Shown here one piece after another: positions 7,587-16,052 of a DNA stretch of 64,000 nt. The translations under genes were made by a program, and so were the position numbers. The stretch covers positions 1 to 64,000 of the forward strand of contig JACDGV010000007.1 in the NCBI GenBank assembly GCA_013821425.1, written 5' to 3'. Each line of letters starts with the position of its first letter. Position 1 is the stretch's first letter. This stretch comes from Nitrosospira sp. GTDB lineage: Bacteria; Pseudomonadota; Gammaproteobacteria; Burkholderiales; Nitrosomonadaceae. The notes under the pieces are model-generated. The model had not been told where the DNA came from and did no database searches. It saw only the letters and a program-made list of their open reading frames with translations.

Positions 7587-9245
7587 TTAAAACGAAAAGC
7601 GCAACTCGGTGTAGACCCGGTCATTTTGATCGAAGCGGCCAAACAGCCCGGTGGGTCTGCCGCCGAAAACATCCGCTCCCAGTGCCCAGCGCCAGTTCCT
7701 CTCGAAATTCCACGATACCCGCGGGCGAAACATCCAATCGCTGCGATTCAAACTGTGAATTAGCAAGGCTTGCGCTTCAAGCGTGTGCCACAGCTTTCGG
7801 TTAAGAAGGACGCTGGCGCCGTTTTCCACCATGTCCGAAGTAATGCCAGGATCGTGCGCGAAAAACACTCGCTGGAAGAACTGCAGGTTCAAGCGTGTCT
7901 CCGCGGGCAAACTGAAGTCGAGACCCAGCGCGTAATCGAGGGTATTCTGCCTGACCAGCCCATCCACGGCGGCAGGTCGTGCGACGTTGAACTTGCGCCC
8001 ATCCGTGTAAACGAGTTCACCCTTGAATACCATCGGCCCAAAATCCTTTGTAATGGTTCCGCCAACCTGGTCGATCTGGTCGTGGCGCGGCTGAAACACT
8101 GGCGGCTCTGTTGGGCCGCTTACCCGATAGAACGTGGAAGAGGCATCAAGGCTGTGGTAATAGAAACCTGAGATGTCCCAACCATTCATCAGTTGTGATA
8201 AACGGACTCCGTAATTCGAGTTGCCAACATTCCGTCCGGAACGGTCTTCCGGCAGATAGGCGGCTCCACGTAACGGACCCGGGTAAAAGTCGGCGCCCGG
8301 CTTTCCGATTTCGTCGAGGGTCGGCACCGGTATCCACAGTACTTCAGCATGGAGTTCATTTTTTGAATATTCCGCGCGCACCGCGTACTGCGGGATGCGC
8401 AGGATATCGAATGCCGGGAGGATGAACTCGCGCATATCCTTCGCGGATACCACATCGGCAAAAAACAGGCCGACCATTTCACCCCATATTACATGTTGCC
8501 GGCCGAGGCGGAAGTCGAAATCGCCGGCGGACACATCCACATAGTTCTCGCGCAGAAAGAACTCGTAGCGTTGGTCCCGGCGGACCGCCGCCGGGTAAAA
8601 ATTGGACAAATCGTACGCTGCGTCATAGTCGAACCGACCGCTGATTTTCCATTTTATATGTTCGTTGAATTGCCCGGTGCGTAATAGCTCGGTTCTCAGC
8701 TTAGCTTTGGATAAATGCTCGGGATTGCTATAGTTATCCGCAATTTCCAGTTGAGAAAACCCCTTCCAGTCCGTCACCAATTTCTTCCAGGGGGGGAGCG
8801 GGGCCGCGTTGTCACTGGATGCTTCATCGTCGCCGAATAGCGATTCACGCGACGTGAGTGCGGCTCCCACGTCATCTTTAGCCGGCGCGGTTAAACTGTC
8901 CTCTTCCTTCCGCGTCACTAGTTGGAGCGGGAGCGGGGAAAGGGTCGGGGACAGCGATATGAGCAGTGGCTCCCCGTTGATCTCCTGAATGGAGACGCTA
9001 TGACGGATAGCGAAATCGGCACTAGACACCGTTTTCGCCGCCTCGCGAGGTGGGAACGAAGACAGGGATAAAGACAAGGTCAAAACTAAAGGTTGCTCAT
9101 CATTATGGGTCGTCAGTGGAGCGGATAACGCCGAAACCGGATGGGCCGGGGAAACTGGTGCCGCAGTTCCGGCAAAGCTTTGCGGCGGCAATACGATCAA
9201 TGCCGCAACGGATATGAAATACCCGAGTTTAGGTCCGTGTCCCAT
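7587..9245 (-). CDS. DUF1302-like outer-membrane beta-barrel protein
   Basis: The product (552 residues from ATG 9245) has a signal peptide ending about PQSFAG, a Pro/Ser/Thr-rich linker of about 130 residues, then a region of alternating strands with FRLGRQHVIWGE and FFADVVSAKDMREF, hallmarks of the DUF1302 family. It ends in YTELRFSF, the C-terminal aromatic pattern read by the BAM machinery. DUF1302 proteins are often paired with exporters and a periplasmic partner. Here it lies just downstream (48 bases) of the ATPase gene on the same strand, so the two are probably cotranscribed. A GTG at 9272 could give a nine-residue longer form. It is a likely outer-membrane pore or acceptor for the exporter. 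Confidence 0.75.
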   Translation of the reverse strand: MGHGPKLGYFISVAALIVLPPQSFAGTAAPVSPAHPVSALSAPLTTHNDEQPLVLTLSLSLSSFPPREAAKTVSSADFAIRHSVSIQEINGEPLLISLSPTLSPLPLQLVTRKEEDSLTAPAKDDVGAALTSRESLFGDDEASSDNAAPLPPWKKLVTDWKGFSQLEIADNYSNPEHLSKAKLRTELLRTGQFNEHIKWKISGRFDYDAAYDLSNFYPAAVRRDQRYEFFLRENYVDVSAGDFDFRLGRQHVIWGEMVGLFFADVVSAKDMREFILPAFDILRIPQYAVRAEYSKNELHAEVLWIPVPTLDEIGKPGADFYPGPLRGAAYLPEDRSGRNVGNSNYGVRLSQLMNGWDISGFYYHSLDASSTFYRVSGPTEPPVFQPRHDQIDQVGGTITKDFGPMVFKGELVYTDGRKFNVARPAAVDGLVRQNTLDYALGLDFSLPAETRLNLQFFQRVFFAHDPGITSDMVENGASVLLNRKLWHTLEAQALLIHSLNRSDWMFRPRVSWNFERNWRWALGADVFGGRPTGLFGRFDQNDRVYTELRFSF

Positions 9246-9293
9246 CGGCCTCGCTTTTACCGGTACCGGCACTTCCGGGCAAGAGGTTATCGC

Positions 9294-10019
9294 TCACGCG
9301 ATGCGGCCGGCCGCAGTGGGCCGTTTCTCTTCGTCCCGGACTTCCTGCGTTATGATCTGCCCGTCTTCTATATGTACCAACCGATTCGCCATCTCCATGA
9401 CGCGCGAATCATGGGTAGAAAAAATAAAGGTTGTTCCAAAATTGCCGTTAATATCCTTCATCAATTGCAGAATTCCTTCACCCGTCTTATGATCAAGATT
9501 GGCAGTCGGCTCATCGGCCAAAACGATCTTCGGTTGGGTTGCCAGCGCCCGCGCGATCGCGACGCGCTGCCGTTGCCCGCCACTAAGCTGGTTGGGGCGA
9601 TGTCTGGCAAACTTGGATAAGCCGACAATGGAGAGGTATTTCGAGACACGGTCGCGACGCTCTGATGTGCTTAGCTCCTTCAGTTGCAGCAGGGGATACT
9701 CGACGTTTTCCTCAGCAGAAAGAACGGGGAATAAATTGAACGTCTGAAAAATGAAGCCGATGGTGCGTGCCCGGAGATCCGAAAGTTGGTCCGGCGTCCG
9801 GCCGCTGACATCCTGACCGTTGATGAGTATCTTCCCGCATGATGGAGTATCAATGCAACCGATGAGATTAAGCAGGGTGGACTTGCCACTTCCGGATGGG
9901 CCCGCAATCGCAAGGAAAACACCGTCATCGATACTCAAGGTGATGTCGAGGAGCGCCTGGACTTGCTGTTCGCCCAGCGTGTAATCTTTGGAAACATTCT
10001 CGAGGCGTACAATGCTCAT
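9294..10019 (-). CDS. ABC transporter ATP-binding protein, MacB/LolD family
   Basis: This 241-residue ATPase is complete. Walker A is GPSGSGKST (40-48), the Q-loop is near residue 92, the signature is LSGGQ (145-149), Walker B is KIVLADE (164-170), and the H-loop histidine is at 203. The overall pattern is that of the LolD/MacB/FtsE subgroup, which pairs with FtsX-type permeases. No permease is adjacent, so it most likely energises the permease pair at 2971-5419. It is transcribed with the DUF1302 gene and divergently from the LolA-like gene at 10074; the 54-base gap must hold both promoters. Confidence 0.9.
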   Translation of the reverse strand: MSIVRLENVSKDYTLGEQQVQALLDITLSIDDGVFLAIAGPSGSGKSTLLNLIGCIDTPSCGKILINGQDVSGRTPDQLSDLRARTIGFIFQTFNLFPVLSAEENVEYPLLQLKELSTSERRDRVSKYLSIVGLSKFARHRPNQLSGGQRQRVAIARALATQPKIVLADEPTANLDHKTGEGILQLMKDINGNFGTTFIFSTHDSRVMEMANRLVHIEDGQIITQEVRDEEKRPTAAGRIA

Positions 10020-10073
10020 TGATACTCCAAATAGGCAACCTGGGGAAACGACACCTGGTTAATAGGAATCAAA

Positions 10074-10835
10074 ATGCAAAAAAACTGCTTGCAATACTTG
10101 CTTTCGCTGGCCTTTATGTTCATAGCCTCAGTGTCCGTAGTATCCGCGGCGTCCAGCGACGCCGAAACCGCGCAGAGCCTTTTGCAAAAGGCTGACCAGA
10201 TACGTTTCCCGCGCGAAAGCTTTCAGGTGGACGTCGTCATCACGACCATTGCCCCGGGCCGGGCACCCGATGTGGGCAAGTACCGGGTTCTATCCAAGGG
10301 AAACGAAAACAGTGTGGTGATGACCACTGCGCCCGCTTCCGAGCGCGGACAGATTTTGCTCATGAGAGGCCGCGACCTCTGGATATTCATGCCCGATATC
10401 TCGCAACCCGTACGCCTTTCATTGTCGCAACGGCTTACGGGCCAAGTCGCCAACGGCGACCTGGCTCGCGCCAACTTTAGCGGTGACTACAACGCAACTA
10501 TTTTGCGTACAGATACCATTGACGGCGAGGACTACTATGTACTTGAACTCATCGGCGTCGATCGTAGCGTTACGTATCATAAAGTCTTGTATTGGGTGCG
10601 GCAATCGAATTTGTGGCCCTTCCGTGCTGAGTTCTACTCGCTTTCCAATCGCCTGCTCAAGACCGCCCGCTACGATAATTTTCAGCCCGTGCTGGGAAAG
10701 CAGAGACCAACCCGCCTTGTCATGCAGGATGCCCTCCGGGAGGGGGAAGAATCCGTCCTGGAATATTCCGAAATGAAACTGCGGGATTTGCCAGACAAGG
10801 TTTTTACCAAAGACTATCTCAAAAAACTTGAATAG
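10074..10835 (+). CDS. LolA-like outer-membrane lipoprotein-sorting family protein
   Basis: The 253-residue product has a signal peptide of about 25 residues (ending VVSAAS). The mature domain has the pattern of the LolA-like family: repeated beta strands, the 'GRDLWIFMPD' strand, then 'YWVRQSNLWPFRAEFYS' and a C-terminal 'YDNFQPVLGKQRPT' strand. LolA-like folds form an open hydrophobic barrel that carries lipids or lipoproteins across the periplasm. Together with two FtsX permeases and a LolD-like ATPase it completes a Lol-like set. The gene is followed after 12 bases by the N-acyltransferase, so the carrier and the enzyme are coupled. This is not the housekeeping lolA by context. Confidence 0.8.
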   Translation: MQKNCLQYLLSLAFMFIASVSVVSAASSDAETAQSLLQKADQIRFPRESFQVDVVITTIAPGRAPDVGKYRVLSKGNENSVVMTTAPASERGQILLMRGRDLWIFMPDISQPVRLSLSQRLTGQVANGDLARANFSGDYNATILRTDTIDGEDYYVLELIGVDRSVTYHKVLYWVRQSNLWPFRAEFYSLSNRLLKTARYDNFQPVLGKQRPTRLVMQDALREGEESVLEYSEMKLRDLPDKVFTKDYLKKLE

Positions 10836-10847
10836 CGACAAATCCAG

Positions 10848-11630
10848 GTGCTAGACCTTAAAAAAGAAACGAGTGGATTCGAACATCGGGCACAGCCTCC
10901 GTCCGACACGCCCGATTTGGGCAGTATTTTCCATCAATACTTCGAGATCGTACCGGCATTCTCCAGCAAACTTAAGAATGAAGTCTACCGTGTCCGGCAC
11001 CAGGTGTATTGCGAAGATCTCACATTCGAGCCCGTGAGACCCGACGGACTCGAAACCGATGAGCATGACTCCAACGCGCTGCATCTTCTGATGCGCAGCT
11101 TAAAGACGGGAGAGTTCATTGGGTGCACCCGGATTGTACGTCCTCGGCCGGCCGATTCCCATTACCGATTGCCTTTCGAAAAAACCTGCGCCACCGCCTT
11201 GGATCGGGCGGTTATTGACCCGGAAAAACTGCCCCGTCATCGTATCGCCGAGGTGTCGCGTCTCGCCGTTATCGCCAGCTATCGCAGGCGCAAAGGGGAA
11301 GCAAGCAGTCCCATCAGCCTGCCTGACGAAGATTTAGACCCGCGCAAATCGCCCCGCTTTCCGTACATCCCACTGGGTCTCTATCTCGGCACGACGGAAC
11401 TGGCACGTCGGCATGGGATCGACACTTTATTCGTCCTGACCGAACGCCGATTAGCGAACCATTTTAGCAAGCTGGGAGTCAAGCTTCAAATTATAGGCGA
11501 GGCGGTTGAGCATCGCGGAGAACGTGTTCCCGCGGTAATGGACGTCAACAGCATCATCAGTGAGATGCGTAACATGTTTCGCTCACTCTATCGCGCTATT
11601 GCATCGGATATCGAACGGGGCGCCCCATGA
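10848..11630 (+). CDS. PEP-CTERM/exosortase system-associated acyltransferase (N-acyl amino acid synthase type)
   Basis: This 260-residue GNAT-fold protein belongs to the family annotated as PEP-CTERM/exosortase-associated acyltransferase. Supporting motifs are 'EVYRVRHQVYCED' (about 45-57), 'GLETDEHDSNALHLL' and 'IAEVSRLAVIASYRRR' (about 137-152). Members tested from environmental DNA make long-chain N-acyl amino acids, and the family is known to cluster with PEP-CTERM genes. The start is GTG, since no other start precedes the conserved N-terminus; its ribosome site is weak, which suggests coupling to the upstream gene. The acceptor amino acid cannot be read from sequence. The gene ends the exporter locus; a hairpin follows at 11728. 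Confidence 0.85.
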   Translation: MLDLKKETSGFEHRAQPPSDTPDLGSIFHQYFEIVPAFSSKLKNEVYRVRHQVYCEDLTFEPVRPDGLETDEHDSNALHLLMRSLKTGEFIGCTRIVRPRPADSHYRLPFEKTCATALDRAVIDPEKLPRHRIAEVSRLAVIASYRRRKGEASSPISLPDEDLDPRKSPRFPYIPLGLYLGTTELARRHGIDTLFVLTERRLANHFSKLGVKLQIIGEAVEHRGERVPAVMDVNSIISEMRNMFRSLYRAIASDIERGAP

Positions 11631-11727
11631 AACGTCGCGTGTTCCCTCGAGTTCCCAAGTAAGCCTGCGGAAGCGCGCGGCGCATGGCTTGAACGCCTTT
11701 CGCGAAGACGTTTTCGGCTCGAAAACA

Positions 11728-11757
11728 TTCCTTGGCGAGTTCTGACTCGCCAAGGAA
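11728..11757. terminator. Perfect 13-bp inverted repeat after the acyltransferase gene
   Basis: TTCCTTGGCGAGT (11728-11740) pairs with ACTCGCCAAGGAA (11745-11757) around a 4-base loop. On the plus strand no T-run follows, while on the minus strand TGTTTTC follows, so terminator action is only tentative. It may instead protect the 3' end of the mRNA. Confidence 0.45.
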
Positions 11758-11947
11758 ATCGCTCGACCAAGACGATCACTTTTTGCAACACCTCTGCAGT
11801 AGTACGACTACCAACCTGTCTTCTTGAACGTCCAAGGTATATCTCTGGATGCCAGGATATTTGCTATATCCCTATTGTTTTTAAGGCTATGAAGGATCAC
11901 ACTCTTGCGTGGGGAACTCAACAATTCTGCCATGGGAGAAGAATCAA

Positions 11948-13168
11948 ATGAAAAAAAGCCTCTGCTCGACCCTGTTTGGCGTAGCTAACCTGTTTTTGCT
12001 GTGTTTCAGCGCTTGGGCAAGCGAGAACGGCGCCGCCCCCCAGTTGAGCGAGGCACGGCAAGTGGCTCAATACAACTACGTTATCCACATCCTTGCCATG
12101 CTGCTGGTAGGTTTCGGTTTTCTCATGGTTTTTGTTCGAAGGTACGGATTTGGCGCCACGACCGGCACCTATCTGGTGGTGGCAGTGGGGCTCCCCCTTT
12201 ACATGCTGCTGCGAGCAAACGGCATCTTCGGCCACGAGATAGCACCGCATTCAGTCGAGGCCTTGATGTTCGCGGAATTCTCCGTCGCTGCCGCGTTGAT
12301 TGCCATGGGCGCGGTGCTTGGACGTCTGCGTGTTTTCCAGTACGCGTTGCTGGCACTATTTCTGGTTCCCGCATATCTGCTAAACGAATGGCTGGTGCTC
12401 GATAACGCAATGGGATTGACGGAAGGTTATCAAGACACCGCCGGTTCAGTGATTATCCACGCCTTCGGCGCCTATTTTGGCCTGGGGTTATCCCTTGCTC
12501 TGACCACTGCGCGGCAACGCAGTCAGCCGATCGAGTCCGATGCCACTTCTGATCGTTTTGCGATGCTCGGCTCCATGGTGTTGTGGCTTTTCTGGCCCAG
12601 TTTCGCGACCGCCATCGTTCCTTTCGAGGAGATGCCGCAGACCGTGGTCAACACAGTACTCGCCCTGTGCGGCGCCACCATTGCCACCTACTTCCTTAGC
12701 ACGTATTACCACAAAGGCAAGACGTCCATGGTGGACATGGCGAATGCGGCGCTGGCCGGCGGAGTGGCCATCGGATCGACATGCAATATCGTATCACCGG
12801 CAGGTGCTTTCGGCATCGGTCTGCTGGCCGGGGGGGTCAGCGTCATCGGATTTGTGTTTATTCAACCGGCGCTGGAACGGCGCTTCAAAATCGTCGATAC
12901 CTGCGGAGTCCACAATCTGCATGGGCTACCGGGACTGTTGGGCGCTTTTATTGCAATACTGGTGGTGCCGGGAATAGCGGTGGCCCAATTCATCGGCATC
13001 ATTTTCAGTGTGACGTTTGCCTTCGTTGCCGGTCTCGTTGCCGGTAAGCTGATAAGGGCGACGGGTACAACGGATCTGGCTTATGAGGACAGCGAGGAAT
13101 TTACTCACACGGCAGCGCCGGCGGGAGAATCCGTTGTTCATACCTCGGCAACCCCTACATCAGAATGA
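11948..13168 (+). CDS. Rh-type ammonium/ammonia transporter
   Basis: The 406-residue membrane protein has a leading hydrophobic segment (likely signal peptide, to about WA in 'FSAWAS') and about eleven helices. It is of the Rh50 rather than AmtB type: IIHAFGAYFG carries the first pore histidine (about 171), DMANAALAGGVAIG is the conserved helix, and DTCGVHNLHG holds the second pore histidine (about 325). These positions agree with the characterised Nitrosomonas europaea Rh50 channel. It conducts ammonia, the energy substrate of these bacteria. I chose ATG 11948, eight bases after GGGAG; an upstream in-frame ATG at 11909 lacks a ribosome site. Its end overlaps the convergent rng gene by 14 bases. 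Confidence 0.92.
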   Translation: MKKSLCSTLFGVANLFLLCFSAWASENGAAPQLSEARQVAQYNYVIHILAMLLVGFGFLMVFVRRYGFGATTGTYLVVAVGLPLYMLLRANGIFGHEIAPHSVEALMFAEFSVAAALIAMGAVLGRLRVFQYALLALFLVPAYLLNEWLVLDNAMGLTEGYQDTAGSVIIHAFGAYFGLGLSLALTTARQRSQPIESDATSDRFAMLGSMVLWLFWPSFATAIVPFEEMPQTVVNTVLALCGATIATYFLSTYYHKGKTSMVDMANAALAGGVAIGSTCNIVSPAGAFGIGLLAGGVSVIGFVFIQPALERRFKIVDTCGVHNLHGLPGLLGAFIAILVVPGIAVAQFIGIIFSVTFAFVAGLVAGKLIRATGTTDLAYEDSEEFTHTAAPAGESVVHTSATPTSE

Positions 13169-14606
13169 CGTCGTATTGTTCCTGCGTGTAGGCTGTCTCC
13201 ACCTGCAGGCTGATGGGTTTGGCAATAAAATCGCCCAGTTGCGCAAGGCTTTGGGATTCTTCGTCGAGAAACAGATCGATGACTTGTTGAGAAGCCAGAA
13301 TGCGGAATTCTCGCGCATCGAATTGACGGGATTCGCGCAGTAATTCGCGCAGGATTTCGTAGCACATCGTCTTGGCGGTTCTTATCCTGCCGCGCCCTTG
13401 GCAGGTGGGGCATGTTTCGCACAGGATGTGGGAAAGGCTTTCGCGGGTACGCTTGCGCGTCATTTCGACAAGACCGAGCGCGGTAAAACCATTAACAGTC
13501 ATGTGTGTTCTATCTTTCGTTAATGATTTCCGGAATTCAGTGAGCACGGCATTCCTGTGTTCCGCGCTTTCCATATCTATATAATCAATGATTATAATTC
13601 CGCCCAGGTTACGGAGACGCAACTGACGCGCAATGACTTGCGCCGCCTCCAGATTGGTTTTGAAAAGCGTTTCGTCAAGGCTTCGCAGACCGACGAAGGC
13701 TCCGGTATTCACGTCTATAGTCGTTAACGCCTCGGTCTGATCAATAATGAGATAGCCACCGGACTTCAGATTTACGCGTCTAGCCAGAGACTTTTCAATT
13801 TCATCTTCGATTCCGTACAAGTCGAACAACGGACGTTCTCCGGCATACAGATCTATTCTTTCCGTTACATTTGCCATATATACCTGAGCAAACGCCGCCA
13901 TTTTCTGAAAGGTTTCCCGGGAATCCACCACGAGGCGGGTCGTGCGGTCATTCACAAAGTCGCGCAGCACGCGGTAGCCCAGGTTCAGGTCCTGGTACAG
14001 CAGTCCGGGCTGGGCGGTAGTGGACTTCTCCCTGATGTCGTGCCACAGCTTGTGCAGATATCCGATATCCGTTTGCAGATCCTGCTCGCTGGCGGCTTCC
14101 GCCATGGTTCGAATGATGAAGCCGCCCTTCTCACCCGGGGAAAGCAGATGCTTGAGTTTTTCACGTAATGACTTACGCTCGGTTTCGTCCTCGATACGCT
14201 GGGAAATACCAATATGGGATACCTGTGGTAGATACACCAGCATGCGTCCCGCAATACTGATCTGGGTGGAAAGCCGGGCTCCTTTTGTGCCGGTGGAATC
14301 CTTGATTACCTGGACAACGATATTTTTTCCCTCGTGCAGCAATCTTTCGATAGGTTTATCGGCGTCCTCGCCCTCACGCAACCGCCAGATGTCCGCAAGG
14401 TGAAGAAAAGCCGCACGATCCAGGCCAATATCCACGAAGGCAGATTGCATGCCTGGCAGCACCCGGATGACACGCCCGGTATAAATGTTGCCCACCATGC
14501 CGCTGGCGCTGGCGCGCTCGATGTGTAATTCCTGCACCGCGCCTTGCTCGATTACGGCGACCCGCGTTTCCTGCGGAGTAACGTTGACGAGAATTTCGCT
14601 GCTCAT
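13155..14606 (-). CDS. rng: Ribonuclease G
   Basis: This endoribonuclease matures 16S rRNA and decays some mRNAs. The product (483 residues from ATG 14606) begins SSEILVNVTPQETRVAV like E. coli RNase G and has an S1 domain near residues 35-125. The catalytic segments TTIDVNTGAFVG and IIIIDYIDM carry the two metal-binding aspartates, followed by the CPTCQGRG zinc-link motif. A longer start at 14624 is open but has no ribosome site. It is the last gene of the nadD-rsfS-rlmH-maf-rng series and follows maf by 29 bases. Confidence 0.95.
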   Translation of the reverse strand: MSSEILVNVTPQETRVAVIEQGAVQELHIERASASGMVGNIYTGRVIRVLPGMQSAFVDIGLDRAAFLHLADIWRLREGEDADKPIERLLHEGKNIVVQVIKDSTGTKGARLSTQISIAGRMLVYLPQVSHIGISQRIEDETERKSLREKLKHLLSPGEKGGFIIRTMAEAASEQDLQTDIGYLHKLWHDIREKSTTAQPGLLYQDLNLGYRVLRDFVNDRTTRLVVDSRETFQKMAAFAQVYMANVTERIDLYAGERPLFDLYGIEDEIEKSLARRVNLKSGGYLIIDQTEALTTIDVNTGAFVGLRSLDETLFKTNLEAAQVIARQLRLRNLGGIIIIDYIDMESAEHRNAVLTEFRKSLTKDRTHMTVNGFTALGLVEMTRKRTRESLSHILCETCPTCQGRGRIRTAKTMCYEILRELLRESRQFDAREFRILASQQVIDLFLDEESQSLAQLGDFIAKPISLQVETAYTQEQYDVILM

Positions 14607-14635
14607 AGGGTATTTTCCATGCATTCGAGGCGAGT

Positions 14636-15259
14636 TCAGGGAAACAGTTCTATTCCGGCTTCCTCGAGCAGTTGCGCTGTCTCGAATAGGGGCAATCCCA
14701 CCACGCCGCTGTAGCTACCGGAAATTTCCGCTACGAAAACTGCCGCCTTTCCCTGAATTGCATAGGCGCCCGCCTTGTCATGGCCTTCGCGACAAGCGAG
14801 ATAGCCGCGGATTTCGCGATCACTGATATTGCGGAACCTCACCGTGGATACACACACGCGCACCTGCATCTCTTGCTGCGCCACCACTGCGACAGCAGTC
14901 AAAATGTGATGGGTCTGGCCGGACAGTGCGCCCAGCATCGCTTTCGCGTGAGCGGGACTGTGTGGTTTTCCATAAATGCGCTCCCCCAGCACCACCGCCG
15001 TGTCTGCAGCCAGCACGGGCAGATCAGGCAACCCTCGTTCGGTTACCCGACGCCGCCCCGTCTCAGCCTTTGCCCCGGCAACGCGGCAGACGTAATCTGC
15101 CGGAGCCTCACCCGGAAGCGGGGTTTCATCCACATCCGGGGCCCGGGGCAAGGCTTCGCGTAGGGACAGGGGCAGGAAATTTACGTCGATCTGCCTTAAT
15201 AACTCGTGCCGCCGCGGGCTGCGGGAAGCAAGGTAAATCCGATTTTCAGGAAGAGTCAC
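14636..15259 (-). CDS. maf: Maf-like nucleotide pyrophosphatase
   Basis: The 207-residue protein begins with IYLASRSPRRHELL, the Maf signature, and has the family's central AADTAVVLGERIYGKP stretch and the late KAGAYAIQGKAAVF motif. Maf proteins hydrolyse non-canonical or modified nucleoside triphosphates such as dTTP/UTP or m7GTP. The gene sits directly before rng, as in many betaproteobacteria, but is separated from rlmH by an unusual 310-base gap. Confidence 0.93.
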   Translation of the reverse strand: MTLPENRIYLASRSPRRHELLRQIDVNFLPLSLREALPRAPDVDETPLPGEAPADYVCRVAGAKAETGRRRVTERGLPDLPVLAADTAVVLGERIYGKPHSPAHAKAMLGALSGQTHHILTAVAVVAQQEMQVRVCVSTVRFRNISDREIRGYLACREGHDKAGAYAIQGKAAVFVAEISGSYSGVVGLPLFETAQLLEEAGIELFP

Positions 15260-15569
15260 GAAATGCGGATCCCCTCAGGAGACGCCCCATCCGGGTAAAA
15301 GGACGTTCTCATAAATTGCTTAGCCTAAGTCAAGAAAGAATTCAGCCGATGGGGAATCGGGGGGAGATAGCATTCTGTTCGGTCCAGCCGCTTTGCGAGG
15401 ACACATCTGAATTTGCGAAAACGTCGATCGGCGAATTTCGCAACAGGGTCCAGACCAGCGCTGCTCCCCCTTCGCATCGCTATCGGCACCAGGATGTGGA
15501 CCGTGGACCCTCCCGCAAGCGGCCTCCGACGTTCCTGCCGGGCCTGTCCGGTGCTTGAGCTCCAAGGGG
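15260..15569. other. Gap between rlmH and maf with no recognised feature
   Basis: The 310 bases separate two genes that are usually adjacent in this operon. Open frames here look like chance frames. No clear promoter, hairpin or repeat was seen. Confidence 0.5.
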
Positions 15570-16040
15570 CTATGCCCGATGATAAGGATGTCCCCTGATG
15601 AGCGTTACAGCGCGGTACAATTGTTCCGCCAGTATTATGCGCGCCAACCCATGTGGCAGCGTCAGCGAGGATAATGCCAGAATCTCGTCGGCCGAATTCT
15701 TGACGCTGACATCCAGCCCATCGGCACCGCCGATAAGGAAGCTGGTGTCTCCGCCATTTTTCATCCATTTGGTGATGGAAGCCGCTAACTCGGCCGTAGT
15801 CCATTGGCTGCCGCGCTCATCCATTGCCACAATACGGCATCTGCCCGGTATGGCAGCGCGGATACGGGCACTCTCGGCAGCCAGCAATTGTTCCATTGCC
15901 TTGCCGGCACCACGTTTCTCAGGCCTGATTTCGACAAGCTCGATAGCAGCCTCGCGGGGCATGCGCCGCGCGTATTCTTCGAAACCCTCTGCCACCCATT
16001 GGGGCATCCTGTGGCCCACCGCGCAAACCAGGAACTTCAT
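15570..16040 (-). CDS. rlmH: 23S rRNA (pseudouridine-1915-N3) methyltransferase RlmH
   Basis: The 156-residue SPOUT-fold enzyme methylates pseudouridine 1915 in helix 69 of 23S rRNA. It begins MKFLVCAVGHRMPQWV and keeps the SAM-binding FLIGGADGL stretch near 102-110. It ends with the family's LPHGLARIILAEQLYRA...GHPYHR C-terminus. It follows rsfS by 12 bases. Confidence 0.96.
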   Translation of the reverse strand: MKFLVCAVGHRMPQWVAEGFEEYARRMPREAAIELVEIRPEKRGAGKAMEQLLAAESARIRAAIPGRCRIVAMDERGSQWTTAELAASITKWMKNGGDTSFLIGGADGLDVSVKNSADEILALSSLTLPHGLARIILAEQLYRAVTLIRGHPYHRA

Positions 16041-16052
16041 GTGATCCGTTGA

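Noticed and set aside
10873-10885. tRNA-like T-loop sequence (GGATTCGAAC)
   Set aside because: It lies inside the acyltransferase gene, and no cloverleaf stems surround it.
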